NCBI RefSeq assembly: GCF_000382225.1
Contig: NZ_KB907800.1
Location: 186,001 to 250,000, forward strand
DNA from: Hymenobacter aerophilus DSM 13606
GTDB lineage: Bacteria > Bacteroidota > Bacteroidia > Cytophagales > Hymenobacteraceae
Reading direction: 5' to 3'
DNA: 64,000 bases
Positions 39,823 through 49,591 of this stretch are shown piece by piece. Within the stretch, counting starts at the first letter, position 1. Every line of letters starts with the position of its first letter. The translations under genes were made by a program, and so were the position numbers. The notes beneath the pieces were generated by a model, which was given only the letters and a program-made list of their open reading frames with translations, did not search any database and was not told where the DNA came from.

Positions 39823-42800
39823 ATGAGTCGACTACTACCGCTTTGGCTGTGCTTGCTACTGCCGCTACAACTGGCCGCTGCCCCCCGCTCCGTCGCCTCG
39901 CCGGCACCCGAAAAAACGCTGGAATTTGTGGAAAACAAGGGCCAGTGGCCCAAAGTCGTGCGCTACCAAGCCGAGGTGCCGGGCGGGCGGCTCTACCTCA
40001 CGCCCACCGGCTTTACCTACTCGCTGCTGAGCGCGGCCACGCTGGACCAGCTCAGCCACCGCCACGGCACCAATGAGATTGGCACCGACGGCCAGCCGCG
40101 GCCGGCCAACGCTGCGCCCGCCGCGGGCCGCGGGCACGCCTACACGGTGTCGTTTGAGGGGGGGAATTCCCGGGCGCCGCTCGTGCCCGAGCAGGCAACC
40201 AGTGGCACGCGCAACTACTTTGTGGGCAGCAACCCGCGCGAGTGGGCCAGCGGCGTGCTCGGCTACCGGCAGGTGCGCTACCAGGGCGTGTACGCCGGCA
40301 TCGATGTGCGGGTGTACGAAAACGCCGGCCAGCACCTCGAATACGACTTCGAGCTGGCCCCCGGTGCCAAGCCCGACAACATCCGGCTGCGCTACGCCGG
40401 CCCCAGCGCTCTGCGGCTTACTTCTGAAGGGCAATTGCTGATTGAAACCAGCGTGGGCACGGTGACCGAGCAGGCGCCCCAGGCCTGGCAGACCACGGCG
40501 GCCGGCCGCCGGCTGCCGGTAAGCTGCCGCTTCGAGCTGCAGGGCAGCACCGTGCGGTTTCGGCTGGGCGCCTACGACGCCAGGCTGCCGCTGACCATCG
40601 ACCCGACCGTGCTGTTTTCGAGCTTCACCGGCTCGCTGGCCGACAACTGGGGCTTCACGGCCACCTACGATGCCGAGGGCAATATGTACTCGGGCGGGGT
40701 GGCCTTCGGACCGGGCTACCCGGTGTCGCCGGGCGCGTTTCAGGCCAACTTTGCCGGCCTGGGCGATGTGGCCATCATCAAATATAAGGTAACGACCAGC
40801 GGGCCGCGGGCCCGCCTCTACGCCACCTACCTGGGCGGAACCTACACCGATGCGCCCCACAGCCTGGTAGTGAATGGCCGCGACGAGCTGGTGATTATGG
40901 GCAGCACCGGCTCCGGCAACTTCCCGGTTGGCGCCGCCGCGGCCCAGCGCACGTTTCAGGGCGGCCCGGGCGTTACGCCGCTCAGCGGCATGGATTACCC
41001 GCAGGGCGCCGACATCTTCGTGGCCACGCTCAGCTCCGATGGCGCCAGGCTGGTGGCGGCCACCTACCTGGGCGGCAAAGCCAACGACGGCCTCAACCTG
41101 AGCCTGACCAACAACTACGGCGACCAGTTTCGGGGCGATGTGCTGACCGACGGGGACAACAACGTGTACATCGCCTCTACCAGCAGCAGCCCCGACTTTC
41201 CGGTGAGCAGCGGCGCTCAGCAGCCCGCCCTGCGCGGCGCCGCCGATGCGGTGGTGTGCCAGCTGCCGCGCCTGCTCGACCGCCTCAACTGGAGCACCTA
41301 CCTGGGCGGCACCAGCGCCGACGCGGCCTTTTCGCTGCAGCTCGCCCCCGACCGCACGCTGTACGTGGGCGGCACCAGCAACGGCACGGGCTTCCCCACG
41401 GTGGCCGGCAGCCTGCACCCGCAGTCGGCGGGTGGGCGCGAGGGATTTGTAGTGGGCCTGACGGCCGACGCCGGCCGCCTGCGCTACGGCACTTATCTGG
41501 GCACCTCGGCCGACGACCTGGCCTTCTTTGTGCAGCTCGACAACAGCGGCGACGTGTACGTGCTGGGGCAGACCAGCTCGCCGGCCTACCCCAAAACGCC
41601 CGGCCTGTACGGCACGTCCGGCGCCAAGCAGTTCATTCATAAGCTCGATGCCACGCTCAGCCGCACCATGTTCAGCACCACGTTCGGCTCGGCCCAATCG
41701 GAGCACGAGCTGTCGCCCACGGCCTTTCTGGTGGATGACTGCGAGCGGGTGTACGTGGCGGGCTGGGGCGGCTCGACCAACCGGGGCTACAGCTCGGGCA
41801 CTACCACCAGGCTGCCCGTTACGCCCAACGCCGCCCAGAAAACCACCGACGGCAACGACTTCTACCTGGCCCAGTTTGCGGCCGGCCTCACCGGGCTCGA
41901 ATACGCCACTTTCTACGGCGAGGCGGGCGGCCGGGGCGAGCACGTAGACGGCGGCACCTCGCGCTTCAGCAAGAAGGGCATCGTGTACCAGGCCGTTTGC
42001 GGGGGCTGCGGAGGCACCCAAAACTTCCCGGTGCCGCCGGGCGCCAACTCCTACACCACCCGCAACGCCAGCAGCAACTGCAACAACGCGGCGTTTGCCA
42101 TCAACTTCGAAATCATCACGGCCGACCCCGGTTCGGCCCGCTACGCCTGCGCCTCCGACGGCCCGGTGCTGCTGGGCGGCCAGCCGGCCGGCGGCACCTG
42201 GAGCGGCCCGGGCGTGTTCCGGCGGCCCGATGGCCGCTACGAGTTCCGGCCCTCGGAGGCACTGGTTGGCCGCAACCTGCTGCAGTATTCGGTGCTGGCC
42301 ACCGGCACCTGCGTAAGCACCCGCCCGCTGGCCATGACCGTCACCCGCCCGGTGTCTACGCTGCTGGCGCCGCTGCCGCCGTTGTGCGCCACGGCCAGCC
42401 CCATCACGCTGCAGGCCACGCCCGCCGGCGGCACCTGGAGCGGCCCGCGGGGCCTGAGCGGCAACACCTTCGACCCGCGCCTGTCGGGGCCCGGCACCTT
42501 CACGCTCACCTACACCATCAGCGACACGGTATCCTGCGGGCTGTCCACTACCACCATTACCGTCAACGCCCCGCCTAGCGTTCAGGCCGGCCCCGACCTG
42601 ACGCTGTGCGCCTACGAAACCGCGCCGCTGCAGCTAACCGGGGCCACGCCCGCCGGCGGCACCTGGAGCGGTACGGGCGTTACGGCCGCCGGCCTGTTCA
42701 CACCGCCCGACACCAAGCTGCGGGGCGGCATTTTCACGCTCACCTACTCCGTAACCGAAAACAGCTGCACCACCACCGCCACCCGGCGGGTGCTGCTGGC

Positions 42801-43308
42801 CCCCTCGCCTACCACCAACACGCCGCTGGCCCTGCCGGTATGCGAGCGGTACCCGCAGTTTACCGGCCTGGCCCCGCTCACGCTCACCATGCAACCCGTG
42901 CTGACGGGCGGCACCTACGAGTGGGACTTCGGCGACGGCAGCCCGACTTCAACCGAGGAAAACCCGGAGCACGTATTCACGCAGCCCGGCCAGTACACCG
43001 TGCGCCTGGTGGCCCGCTACACCAACTGTACCGTCGAAACCAGCTTCGTGCCAGTGGTTGTCCAGCGCACCTTCGTGCCCAACATCATCACGCCCAACCG
43101 CGACCAGACCAACCAAACCTTCATTCCGTACTTCAGCTGCCGCACCACGCACCTGAGCCTGTTCAACCGCTGGGGCACCAAGGTGTACGAAACGGCCGAC
43201 TACCACGACGACTGGCAGGCGACCGGCCTGCCCGACGGCCTGTACTACTACCAGCTCAAGGACATCGACGGCCGCACCGCCAAGGGCTGGCTGACGGTGA
43301 TGCGGTAA
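39823..43308 (+). CDS. Giant secreted repeat protein with type IX type B C-terminal domain
   Basis: The protein has 1161 residues from the ATG at 39823. Signal peptide about 1-20. Residues ~30-270 form the FVENKGQWPKVVRYQAEV-type N-terminal domain that precedes SBBP beta-propeller repeats; those repeats (YLGGTSADAAFSLQL, YLGTSADDLAFFVQL and others) fill ~270-720. Three Ig-like units then start with PAGGTWSG, followed by a PKD domain (YEWDFGDGSPTSTEENPEH). The end (LSLFNRWGTKVYE, GLPDGLYYYQLKD) is the gliding-motility-associated / T9SS type B sorting domain. It is likely exported and attached to the cell surface or released. Single gene. Confidence 0.93.
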   Translation: MSRLLPLWLCLLLPLQLAAAPRSVASPAPEKTLEFVENKGQWPKVVRYQAEVPGGRLYLTPTGFTYSLLSAATLDQLSHRHGTNEIGTDGQPRPANAAPAAGRGHAYTVSFEGGNSRAPLVPEQATSGTRNYFVGSNPREWASGVLGYRQVRYQGVYAGIDVRVYENAGQHLEYDFELAPGAKPDNIRLRYAGPSALRLTSEGQLLIETSVGTVTEQAPQAWQTTAAGRRLPVSCRFELQGSTVRFRLGAYDARLPLTIDPTVLFSSFTGSLADNWGFTATYDAEGNMYSGGVAFGPGYPVSPGAFQANFAGLGDVAIIKYKVTTSGPRARLYATYLGGTYTDAPHSLVVNGRDELVIMGSTGSGNFPVGAAAAQRTFQGGPGVTPLSGMDYPQGADIFVATLSSDGARLVAATYLGGKANDGLNLSLTNNYGDQFRGDVLTDGDNNVYIASTSSSPDFPVSSGAQQPALRGAADAVVCQLPRLLDRLNWSTYLGGTSADAAFSLQLAPDRTLYVGGTSNGTGFPTVAGSLHPQSAGGREGFVVGLTADAGRLRYGTYLGTSADDLAFFVQLDNSGDVYVLGQTSSPAYPKTPGLYGTSGAKQFIHKLDATLSRTMFSTTFGSAQSEHELSPTAFLVDDCERVYVAGWGGSTNRGYSSGTTTRLPVTPNAAQKTTDGNDFYLAQFAAGLTGLEYATFYGEAGGRGEHVDGGTSRFSKKGIVYQAVCGGCGGTQNFPVPPGANSYTTRNASSNCNNAAFAINFEIITADPGSARYACASDGPVLLGGQPAGGTWSGPGVFRRPDGRYEFRPSEALVGRNLLQYSVLATGTCVSTRPLAMTVTRPVSTLLAPLPPLCATASPITLQATPAGGTWSGPRGLSGNTFDPRLSGPGTFTLTYTISDTVSCGLSTTTITVNAPPSVQAGPDLTLCAYETAPLQLTGATPAGGTWSGTGVTAAGLFTPPDTKLRGGIFTLTYSVTENSCTTTATRRVLLAPSPTTNTPLALPVCERYPQFTGLAPLTLTMQPVLTGGTYEWDFGDGSPTSTEENPEHVFTQPGQYTVRLVARYTNCTVETSFVPVVVQRTFVPNIITPNRDQTNQTFIPYFSCRTTHLSLFNRWGTKVYETADYHDDWQATGLPDGLYYYQLKDIDGRTAKGWLTVMR

Positions 43309-43338
43309 GGTTGGGTTTGAGGGCCTCATCACCCCATC

Positions 43339-43369
43339 TTGCTTATAGCACTTTCTTGTTGTACCTTTG
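43339..43369 (+). promoter_or_regulatory. Promoter of rimP-nusA-infB
   Basis: TTG (43339-43341), 20 bases, TACCTTTG (43362-43369). The predicted transcript begins near 43376, leaving a ~73-base leader. Confidence 0.72.
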
Positions 43370-43391
43370 CCCCACAAGTTGACGCAAGACC

Positions 43392-43422
43392 AGAGGGGAC
43401 GTATCGTCCCCTCTTTCTTTTT
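43392..43422 (+). terminator. Terminator-like hairpin in the rimP leader
   Basis: Perfect 10-bp stem AGAGGGGACG / CGTCCCCTCT with a TAT loop, followed by TTCTTTTT. It lies after the promoter and before rimP, so it may act as an attenuator; it could also end the upstream gene. A second small hairpin GCCCC-TTCC-GGGGC (43426-43439) sits next to the start codon. Confidence 0.8.
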
Positions 43423-43448
43423 ACCGCCCCTTCCGGGGCCCGCCGCCT

Positions 43449-43928
43449 ATGACCCTCGACCGTAACCTGCTGCTGGAAATGCTGCGCGACAGTCTGCCCA
43501 CCGATGGCAACCTGTTCGCCGTGGATTTAACCGTTTCGGATTCCGTGCGGCCCAAAGTAACCGTTACCCTCGACGGGGAAGAAGGCCTCGGTATTGACGA
43601 GTGCGCGCAGGTGAGCCGCCGGCTGGCCCGCCGCATCGAGGAGCACTACGGCGACGAGCTCAGCTACACGCTCGAAGTAACCTCGCCCGGCGCCGACCAG
43701 CCCCTGCGCGACCCGCGCCAGTACGTGCGGCACGTGGGCCGCACGCTGCACCTGAAACTGCAGAACGGCTCCGAAATTACCGGCAAGTTCGAAAGCCTGC
43801 TGCCCGAGGGCGCCGGTATCGAGCTGGCCGAAATCGTGAAAGAAAAACACAAGGAGAAAACCCTGCCCGCCATCACGGTGCCGTTCCGCGACATTGCCGA
43901 GGCGACAGTGGTTATTTCGTTTAAATAA
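43449..43928 (+). CDS. rimP: Ribosome maturation factor RimP
   Basis: RimP helps 30S subunit assembly. It has 159 residues. FAVDLTVSDSVRPKVTVTLDGEEGLGIDECAQVSRRLARRIEE (N-terminal alpha/beta domain, cited by position about 22-65), then YTLEVTSPGADQPLRDPRQY and an SH3-like C-terminus with VKEKHKEKTLPAITVPF. Position ahead of nusA and infB is the universal bacterial arrangement. A gap of about 130 bases with word repeats separates it from nusA. Confidence 0.95.
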   Translation: MTLDRNLLLEMLRDSLPTDGNLFAVDLTVSDSVRPKVTVTLDGEEGLGIDECAQVSRRLARRIEEHYGDELSYTLEVTSPGADQPLRDPRQYVRHVGRTLHLKLQNGSEITGKFESLLPEGAGIELAEIVKEKHKEKTLPAITVPFRDIAEATVVISFK

Positions 43929-43932
43929 GTTT

Positions 43933-44054
43933 TCGAGCTGTTAGCTAGTAGCCATTAGCTGATAGCCCTGTTTCTAAGTTATTCACCTTTTGGCAGTGGC
44001 CGCTAGCTCTCCTCACAGGAAAGCTAACAGCCAAAAGCTGACAGCTAAAAGCTT
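43933..44054. repeat. Imperfect palindrome of GCTGTTAGC words within the operon
   Basis: Left words GAGCTGTTAGCTAGTAGCC and right words GAAAGCTAACAGCCAAAAGC point in opposite directions around a ~50-base centre. It spans the rimP-nusA gap and ends five bases before the nusA start. Confidence 0.7.
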
Positions 44055-44059
44055 AAAAA

Positions 44060-45565
44060 ATGAACAGCAACGTCCTGATTGAATCGTTTGCCGAATTCGC
44101 CCGCTCGAAGAACATCGACCGGCCTACCATGATGTCCATTCTGGACGACGTGTTCCGCACGATGATTCGCAAGAAGTACGAGGACGACTCGAACTTCGAC
44201 GTCATCATCAACCCCGACAACGGCGACCTGGAAATCTGGCGCAACCGCGAAATCGTGGACGATAACTCGGAGGACATCTGGGATTTCGACAAGATTCCGC
44301 TGGCCGAGGCCCAGAAGATTGAGCCCGATTTCGAGGTAGGCGAGGAAGTGGCCGAGGAAGTGAAGTTCGAGGAGTTCGGCCGCCGCGCCGTGCTCATGGC
44401 CCGCCAGACGCTGATTCAGCGCGTGAAGGACCTGGAGCGCGACAACCTCTACCAGGCCTACAAAGACCAGGTGGGCGAGATTGTGGTGGGTGAAGTGTAC
44501 CAGGTGTGGGGCCGCGAGGCGCTGATTCTGGACAAGGACGACAACGAGCTGAGCCTGCCCAAAGGCGAGCAGATTCCGAAGGACCGCTACCGCAAGGGCG
44601 ACAACATCCGCGCCGTGGTGCACCGCGTGGATGTGCTCAACGGCACGCCTAAAATCATCCTTTCGCGCGCCGCGCCGGCCTTCCTTGAGCGCCTGATGGA
44701 GCAGGAAGTACCCGAGATTTTCGACGGCCTCATCACCATCAAAAACATCGTGCGCGAGCCCGGCGAGCGGGCCAAAGTGGCCGTGGAAAGCTACGACGAG
44801 CGTATCGACCCCGTTGGCGCCTGCGTGGGCATGAAAGGTTCGCGCATCCACGCCGTAGTGCGGGAGCTGGAAAACGAGAACATCGACATCATTAACTACA
44901 CCGACAATCTGGAGCTGTACATCGCCCGGGCTTTGTCGCCGGCCAAGCTCACGTCGATGAAAATCAACGAGCAGACCGGCCGCGTATCGGTGTTCCTGCG
45001 GCCCGACCAGGTGAGCCTGGCCATCGGCCGCGGCGGCGCCAACATCAAGCTGGCCTCGCGGCTGGTGGGCATGGAAATCGACGTGTTCCGCGACGCCGGC
45101 GACTTCGAGGAGGACATTGCCCTCGACGAGTTCAGCGACGAAGTGGAAGCCTGGATTATCGATGAGCTGAAGAAAATCGGCCTCGACACCGGCCGCGCCG
45201 TATTGGCGGTAAATAAAGAAGACATTGTGCGCCGCACCGAGCTGGAAGAGGAAACCGTTGAGGACCTGTTCCGTGTTATCCGCAACGAGTTCGAAGACGA
45301 GGCAGAAACCGAAGCGGCCCCCAAGCCCCGTTTCGCCGACGACGAGAACGGCAGCACCGACGCTAACAACGACGAGGCTGTAACTGAAACTCCGGTAGCG
45401 GAGGCCGGCGCCGACACCACCGACGCAACCGTAGCCAACGTTGAGGCCACGGACGCGGGCGTAGCCGTAACGGAAACCACCGCGGAGCAGCCGGCAACGG
45501 CCACCGAGGCGGAAACCGAGCCGCAGAAAAACGACGATTCACCAAATTCCGGCGCCGCGCAATGA
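44060..45565 (+). CDS. nusA: Transcription termination/antitermination protein NusA
   Basis: NusA binds RNA polymerase and nascent RNA to modulate pausing and termination. It has 501 residues. The N-terminal polymerase-binding domain is ~1-125, the S1 domain ~130-200 (GEIVVGEVYQVWGREALI), then two KH domains (VGACVGMKGSRIHAVV and LAIGRGGANIKLASRLVG). From about 405 the sequence becomes an acidic Glu/Ala/Thr tail that replaces the acidic repeats of proteobacterial NusA. If the leader hairpin is an attenuator, NusA could regulate its own operon. Confidence 0.97.
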   Translation: MNSNVLIESFAEFARSKNIDRPTMMSILDDVFRTMIRKKYEDDSNFDVIINPDNGDLEIWRNREIVDDNSEDIWDFDKIPLAEAQKIEPDFEVGEEVAEEVKFEEFGRRAVLMARQTLIQRVKDLERDNLYQAYKDQVGEIVVGEVYQVWGREALILDKDDNELSLPKGEQIPKDRYRKGDNIRAVVHRVDVLNGTPKIILSRAAPAFLERLMEQEVPEIFDGLITIKNIVREPGERAKVAVESYDERIDPVGACVGMKGSRIHAVVRELENENIDIINYTDNLELYIARALSPAKLTSMKINEQTGRVSVFLRPDQVSLAIGRGGANIKLASRLVGMEIDVFRDAGDFEEDIALDEFSDEVEAWIIDELKKIGLDTGRAVLAVNKEDIVRRTELEEETVEDLFRVIRNEFEDEAETEAAPKPRFADDENGSTDANNDEAVTETPVAEAGADTTDATVANVEATDAGVAVTETTAEQPATATEAETEPQKNDDSPNSGAAQ

Positions 45566-45648
45566 GTGCGCGGCGGCCGGTACGGCAAGGACGCTGAAAT
45601 CGGGCCGGGTGGCCTGATTTCAACGTCGCCCGGCAAGATTTAATGTAG

Positions 45649-45656
45649 TACCTTTG
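45649..45656 (+). promoter_or_regulatory. Internal minus-7 box before infB
   Basis: TACCTTTG in the 124-base nusA-infB gap, 33 bases before the infB ATG. No well-spaced TTG, so strength is uncertain. Confidence 0.5.
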
Positions 45657-45689
45657 CAACTGAATAAGAGCATCGTTCGCGAGCACAGA

Positions 45690-48600
45690 ATGGCGGAAGC
45701 ATCAACTAAACGGCTTAATCAGGCGGCCAAAGACCTGAACGTTGGCACCTCCACGATTGTGGACTTTCTGACGGAAAAAGGGCACTCCATCGACAACAAA
45801 CCCACGACCAAGCTAACGGCCGAGCAGGTAAGCCAGCTCAACAAGGCCTTCGCGTCGTCGGTGCAGGATAAGAAGGAGGCCGAGAAAGTCAGCCAGGCCA
45901 AGCGCCAGAGCGAGTTGGAAGCAGCAGCGGCCCAGGCCCGTGCGGCCGAAGCGGCCAAGCCCGCGCCTGCCCCGGCTCCCGAGCCTAAGCCCGAGCCTAA
46001 GCCCGAGCCGGCGCCCGCCAAGCCCGCTCCGGTTGCTGCCGCTCCGGCCCCCGCCGCCGAGGCCAAGCCCGCTGCCCCCGCAGCTGCTGCTGAAGCTCCG
46101 GCCCCCAAGCCCGCCGAAACCGCCAAGCCCGAGCCGGCCCCCGCTCCTGCCCCAACCCCCGAAGCCGACACCAACCGCGTGCCCGGCCTGAAGGTGTTGG
46201 GCAAGATTGAGCTCGACTCGAAGGGCCGCCCCGTGCGCCCCAAGGCCGACAAGCCCGCTGCCGCCGCTGAAAAGCCCGCTGAAACCAAGCCGGCCGAATC
46301 TAAGCCGGCCGATGCCAAAGCTTCGCAGCCTAAGCCCGCTGAAACGAAAGCGCCGGAGGCAAAGGCTCCTGAGGTGAAAGCGCCGGCCGCCAAGGCGCCC
46401 GAGGCTCCGGCTGCCAAGCCCGCCGAAACCGCGAAGCCCGCCACCGAAGCCAAGCCGGCCGCTACGCCATCGCCCCCCGCTCCGGCTGCTGCACCCGCGG
46501 CTACCCCGGCTGCAACTCCGCCGGCCGCCGATGCGCCCGCTGAAGACAATACCATTGTGGCCAAAGCCGACCAGCTCAAGGGCCTGACGGTACTGGGCAA
46601 AATCGAGCTGCCCACCGACTCGTCGCGCCGCGGCGGCCGAGGTGCCCGCCCGGTGGCCTCGTCCGATGTGCGCAAGAGCGGCCTGAGCGCCGATAAGAAG
46701 AAGCGCCAGCGCATCCCGATGAATGGCCCCGGCCAGACGGGTGGTGCGCGTCCGGGCGGCCCCGGTCAGGGTCCGCGCCCTACGGGTACCGGTCCGGCTG
46801 CCAACCGCGGAGCCGGTGGCCGCGCTGGTGCCCCCCGGGCCAACGCCGCGCCGCTCACGCCCGAGCAGAACGACAAGCAGATTCAGGAGCAGATCAAGGC
46901 CACGCTGGCCAAGCTCAGCGGCGGCAAAGGCAACCAGCAGAACCGCGCTAAATACCGCCGCGACAAGCGTAGCAACGCCGCCGAGGACCGCGAGGCCATG
47001 CGCGCGCAGAACGAGCTCGATGCCAAGACGCTGAAAGTAACCGAGTTCATCTCGGCCAACGATTTGGCGTCGCTCATGGACGTGTCGGTGAACGAGGTGA
47101 TTAAGGTGTGCCTGAACATGGGCATGTTCGTCTCCATCAACCAGCGTCTCGACGCCGAAGCCATTACCGTAATTGCCGACGAGTTCGGCTACGATATTGA
47201 GTTCCTGACGGCCGAGGAAGAAGACACCGTAGTGGAGATTGAGGACGATGAGGCTGACCTGCAGCCCCGCGCCCCCATCGTGACCATCATGGGCCACGTC
47301 GACCACGGCAAAACCTCGCTGCTCGACTACATCCGCAACGCCACGGTGGCTAAGGGCGAGGCCGGCGGCATCACCCAGCACATCGGCGCCTACGACGTGA
47401 TGACCAAGTCGGACAAGCGCGTGACGTTCCTCGACACGCCGGGTCACGAAGCGTTTACCGCTATGCGAGCCCGGGGTGCCAAAGTCACCGACATTGCCAT
47501 TATCGTGGTAGCGGCCGACGACTCGGTAATGCCCCAGACCCGCGAGGCCATCAACCACGCACAAGCGGCTGGTGTGCCGATTGTTATTGCCCTCAACAAG
47601 ATTGACAAGCCCGGCGCCAACCCCGATAAGGTCCGTGAGGAGCTGTCGGCCATGAACGTGCTCGTGGAAGAGTGGGGCGGCAAGTATCAGAGCCAGGAAG
47701 TATCGGCCAAAACCGGTGTTGGCATCGACGATCTGCTGGAGAAAGTGCTGCTCGAAGCCGAGATTCTGGAGCTCACCGCCAACCCCGACCGCAAGGCTGT
47801 GGGTACGGTTATCGAAGCCTCACTCGACAAGGGCCGTGGCTACGTAACCACCATTCTGGTGCAAACCGGCACCATGGAAGTAGGCGACATCGTGCTGGCT
47901 GGTCCGCACTTTGGCCGCGTGAAAGCCATGACCGACCACCGCGGCAAGAAGATGAAGAAAGCCGGCCCGGCCACCCCGGTGCAGGTACTTGGTCTGACGG
48001 GCGCGCCCCAGGCTGGCGACAAAATCCAGGTGATGGAAACCGAGCGCGAAGCCCGCGAGCTGGCCACCCAGCGTCAGCAGCTGGCCCGCGAGCAGAGCAT
48101 GCGCACCAAGAAGCACATCACCCTCGACGAGATTGGTCGCCGTCTGGCTATCGGCTCGTTCAAGGAGCTGAACGTGATTGTAAAGGGCGACGTGGACGGT
48201 TCGGTGGAAGCTTTGGCCGACTCGCTGCTCAAGCTCAGCACCCCGGAAATTGCCATCAACATCCTCAACAAGGGCGTGGGTGCCATTTCCGAGTCCGATG
48301 TACTGCTGGCTTCGGCTTCCGACGCCATCATCATCGGCTTCCAGGTGCGGCCTTCCATCAGTGCCCGCAAGCTGGCCGAGCAGGAGCAGATTGATATCCG
48401 CCTCTACTCCATCATTTACAACGCCATCAACGAGGTGAAGGATGCCATGGAAGGCATGCTGGCCCCAACGGTGAAGGAAGTGGTGGTGGCCAACGCCGAA
48501 ATCCGCCAGGTGTTCAACATCACCAAGGTGGGCGCCATTGCCGGCTGTATGGTAACCGACGGCACGTTTACCCGCAAAACCAAGGTGCGCCTCGTGCGCA

Positions 48601-48773
48601 ACGGCATCGTGGTGTACTCGGGCGGCATCAAGGACCTCAAGCGCTACAAAGACGACGTGTCGGAAGTGCGCCAGGGTTACGAGTGCGGTATCTCGCTCAA
48701 GGACTTCGACGACCTCCAGGAGGGCGACAACATCGAAGGCTTCGAGGAGCAGGAAATCAAGCGGACGCTCTAA
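45690..48773 (+). CDS. infB: Translation initiation factor IF-2
   Basis: IF-2 is the GTPase that places initiator tRNA and joins subunits. It has 1027 residues from the ATG at 45690. The N-terminal IF2_N helix bundle ([20 protein letters not shown]) is followed by a very long Ala/Pro/Lys/Glu linker (~70-330) and a Gly/Arg-rich basic part. A second IF2_N-like piece (~450-490) precedes the G domain: [14 protein letters not shown] (~534), [10 protein letters not shown] and ALNKIDKPG. Domains II-IV follow. The linker length explains the large size. Confidence 0.98.
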   Translation: MAEASTKRLNQAAKDLNVGTSTIVDFLTEKGHSIDNKPTTKLTAEQVSQLNKAFASSVQDKKEAEKVSQAKRQSELEAAAAQARAAEAAKPAPAPAPEPKPEPKPEPAPAKPAPVAAAPAPAAEAKPAAPAAAAEAPAPKPAETAKPEPAPAPAPTPEADTNRVPGLKVLGKIELDSKGRPVRPKADKPAAAAEKPAETKPAESKPADAKASQPKPAETKAPEAKAPEVKAPAAKAPEAPAAKPAETAKPATEAKPAATPSPPAPAAAPAATPAATPPAADAPAEDNTIVAKADQLKGLTVLGKIELPTDSSRRGGRGARPVASSDVRKSGLSADKKKRQRIPMNGPGQTGGARPGGPGQGPRPTGTGPAANRGAGGRAGAPRANAAPLTPEQNDKQIQEQIKATLAKLSGGKGNQQNRAKYRRDKRSNAAEDREAMRAQNELDAKTLKVTEFISANDLASLMDVSVNEVIKVCLNMGMFVSINQRLDAEAITVIADEFGYDIEFLTAEEEDTVVEIEDDEADLQPRAPIVTIMGHVDHGKTSLLDYIRNATVAKGEAGGITQHIGAYDVMTKSDKRVTFLDTPGHEAFTAMRARGAKVTDIAIIVVAADDSVMPQTREAINHAQAAGVPIVIALNKIDKPGANPDKVREELSAMNVLVEEWGGKYQSQEVSAKTGVGIDDLLEKVLLEAEILELTANPDRKAVGTVIEASLDKGRGYVTTILVQTGTMEVGDIVLAGPHFGRVKAMTDHRGKKMKKAGPATPVQVLGLTGAPQAGDKIQVMETEREARELATQRQQLAREQSMRTKKHITLDEIGRRLAIGSFKELNVIVKGDVDGSVEALADSLLKLSTPEIAINILNKGVGAISESDVLLASASDAIIIGFQVRPSISARKLAEQEQIDIRLYSIIYNAINEVKDAMEGMLAPTVKEVVVANAEIRQVFNITKVGAIAGCMVTDGTFTRKTKVRLVRNGIVVYSGGIKDLKRYKDDVSEVRQGYECGISLKDFDDLQEGDNIEGFEEQEIKRTL

Positions 48774-48777
48774 GGAA

Positions 48778-48938
48778 GCTGCAAGCCGTAAGCTACAAGC
48801 TGCAAGCCTGACCGCTAGAGCAAAGCGAAAGCCCTTAGAACATTAGAACGACCGTAGCAACGACTCGTTCTAATGTTCTAAGGGCTTTCGCTTTGCTCTA
48901 GCGGTCAGGCTTGCAGCTTGTAGCTTACGGCTTGCAGC
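48778..48938. repeat. Perfect 74-bp inverted repeat between convergent genes
   Basis: Arms 48778-48851 and 48865-48938 are exact reverse complements around a 13-base loop. The left arm begins four bases after the infB stop, and the right arm ends at the base before the stop codon of the convergent gene. Words GCTGCAAGCC, GTAAGCTACAAG and AAAGCCCTTAGAACATTAG compose it. Confidence 0.97.
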
Positions 48939-49415
48939 TCAGAAGAATAGGAAGTGCTTTTTGCGGCCGCGGTTGTGGCGCTGCTTATCGGTCATGGGCT
49001 TGCCTTTGGGGTTGACGTAGCCGGCCGGCCGGGTGGCGCCGCGCTTGGGCGGCTTGGCCCCCACGCGCTTGTCGCGGTATTTGCGCACCGTGAAGCCCCC
49101 CGTGCCCCGGTCGTACTGCCGGTCGGGGCCGGCGCCGCGGCTCAGGCTGGAGTTGCCCCCGCCCGAACGGGCTTCCAGCAGTTCCTGCTGCTGATCGAGT
49201 TTGCTTTCCTCGGCGTTCATACTCATGCGGCGCTGCATGTTGGCCACATCGTCGACCGAGGCTTTGCCGCGCTTGCGGGCCTGCTTCTGGGTTGCCTGCC
49301 GGGCCTGCGCCTCTTCGCGGGTCTGGCCGTCGAGCACGGCGGTTTGGGCGTGGGCGGCCGGGGCAGTGGCCCAGCTGGCGGCAGCCAGAGCCAATACGGA
49401 AAACAGTTTCTTCAT
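48939..49415 (-). CDS. Secreted basic protein of unknown function
   Basis: The protein has 158 residues with a signal peptide (about 1-23, ending APAAHAQ). The mature protein is strongly basic and polar: a Gln/Lys/Arg-rich coiled-coil-prone part (EEAQARQATQKQARKRG, then MQRRMSMNAEESKLDQQQ), a Gly/Ser patch, and a Lys/Arg/Gly-rich tail ending in KKHFLFF. No family recognised. Possibly a periplasmic nucleic-acid- or cell-wall-associated protein; only export is supported. Convergent with infB across the 74-bp palindrome. Confidence 0.6.
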   Translation of the reverse strand: MKKLFSVLALAAASWATAPAAHAQTAVLDGQTREEAQARQATQKQARKRGKASVDDVANMQRRMSMNAEESKLDQQQELLEARSGGGNSSLSRGAGPDRQYDRGTGGFTVRKYRDKRVGAKPPKRGATRPAGYVNPKGKPMTDKQRHNRGRKKHFLFF

Positions 49416-49517
49416 TAAAGGAGCAAAAACGGCGGTGGTGGGAGTGTGTCAAACGAACTGGCCACCAACTAAGTTAGTTCAAAGCCCATAAAAACCAGCG
49501 CGTCAGTCCAACCCGCG

Positions 49518-49575
49518 GGCACCCCAAAGCCGGCGCCGGTTGCCCGTGGGCAGCCAGCGCCGGCTTTGGGGTGCC
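49518..49575. terminator. Two-tier hairpin downstream of mscL
   Basis: Perfect 19-bp stem GGCACCCCAAAGCCGGCGC / GCGCCGGCTTTGGGGTGCC. The 20-base loop contains a second stem TGCCC/GGGCA. It lies 17 bases past the mscL stop on the minus strand. No T-tract, so it may be a repeat or an RNA-stabilising element. Confidence 0.6.
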
Positions 49576-49591
49576 TGGGCGCACGCGGGGC

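Noticed and set aside
39865..42021. 718-residue minus-strand open frame opposite the giant surface protein
   Set aside because: Shadow frame; the plus-strand protein has clear domains along the same bases.
49518..49575. Riboswitch-like two-tier hairpin
   Set aside because: It is downstream of mscL, not upstream of a gene, and lacks any recognised aptamer core.
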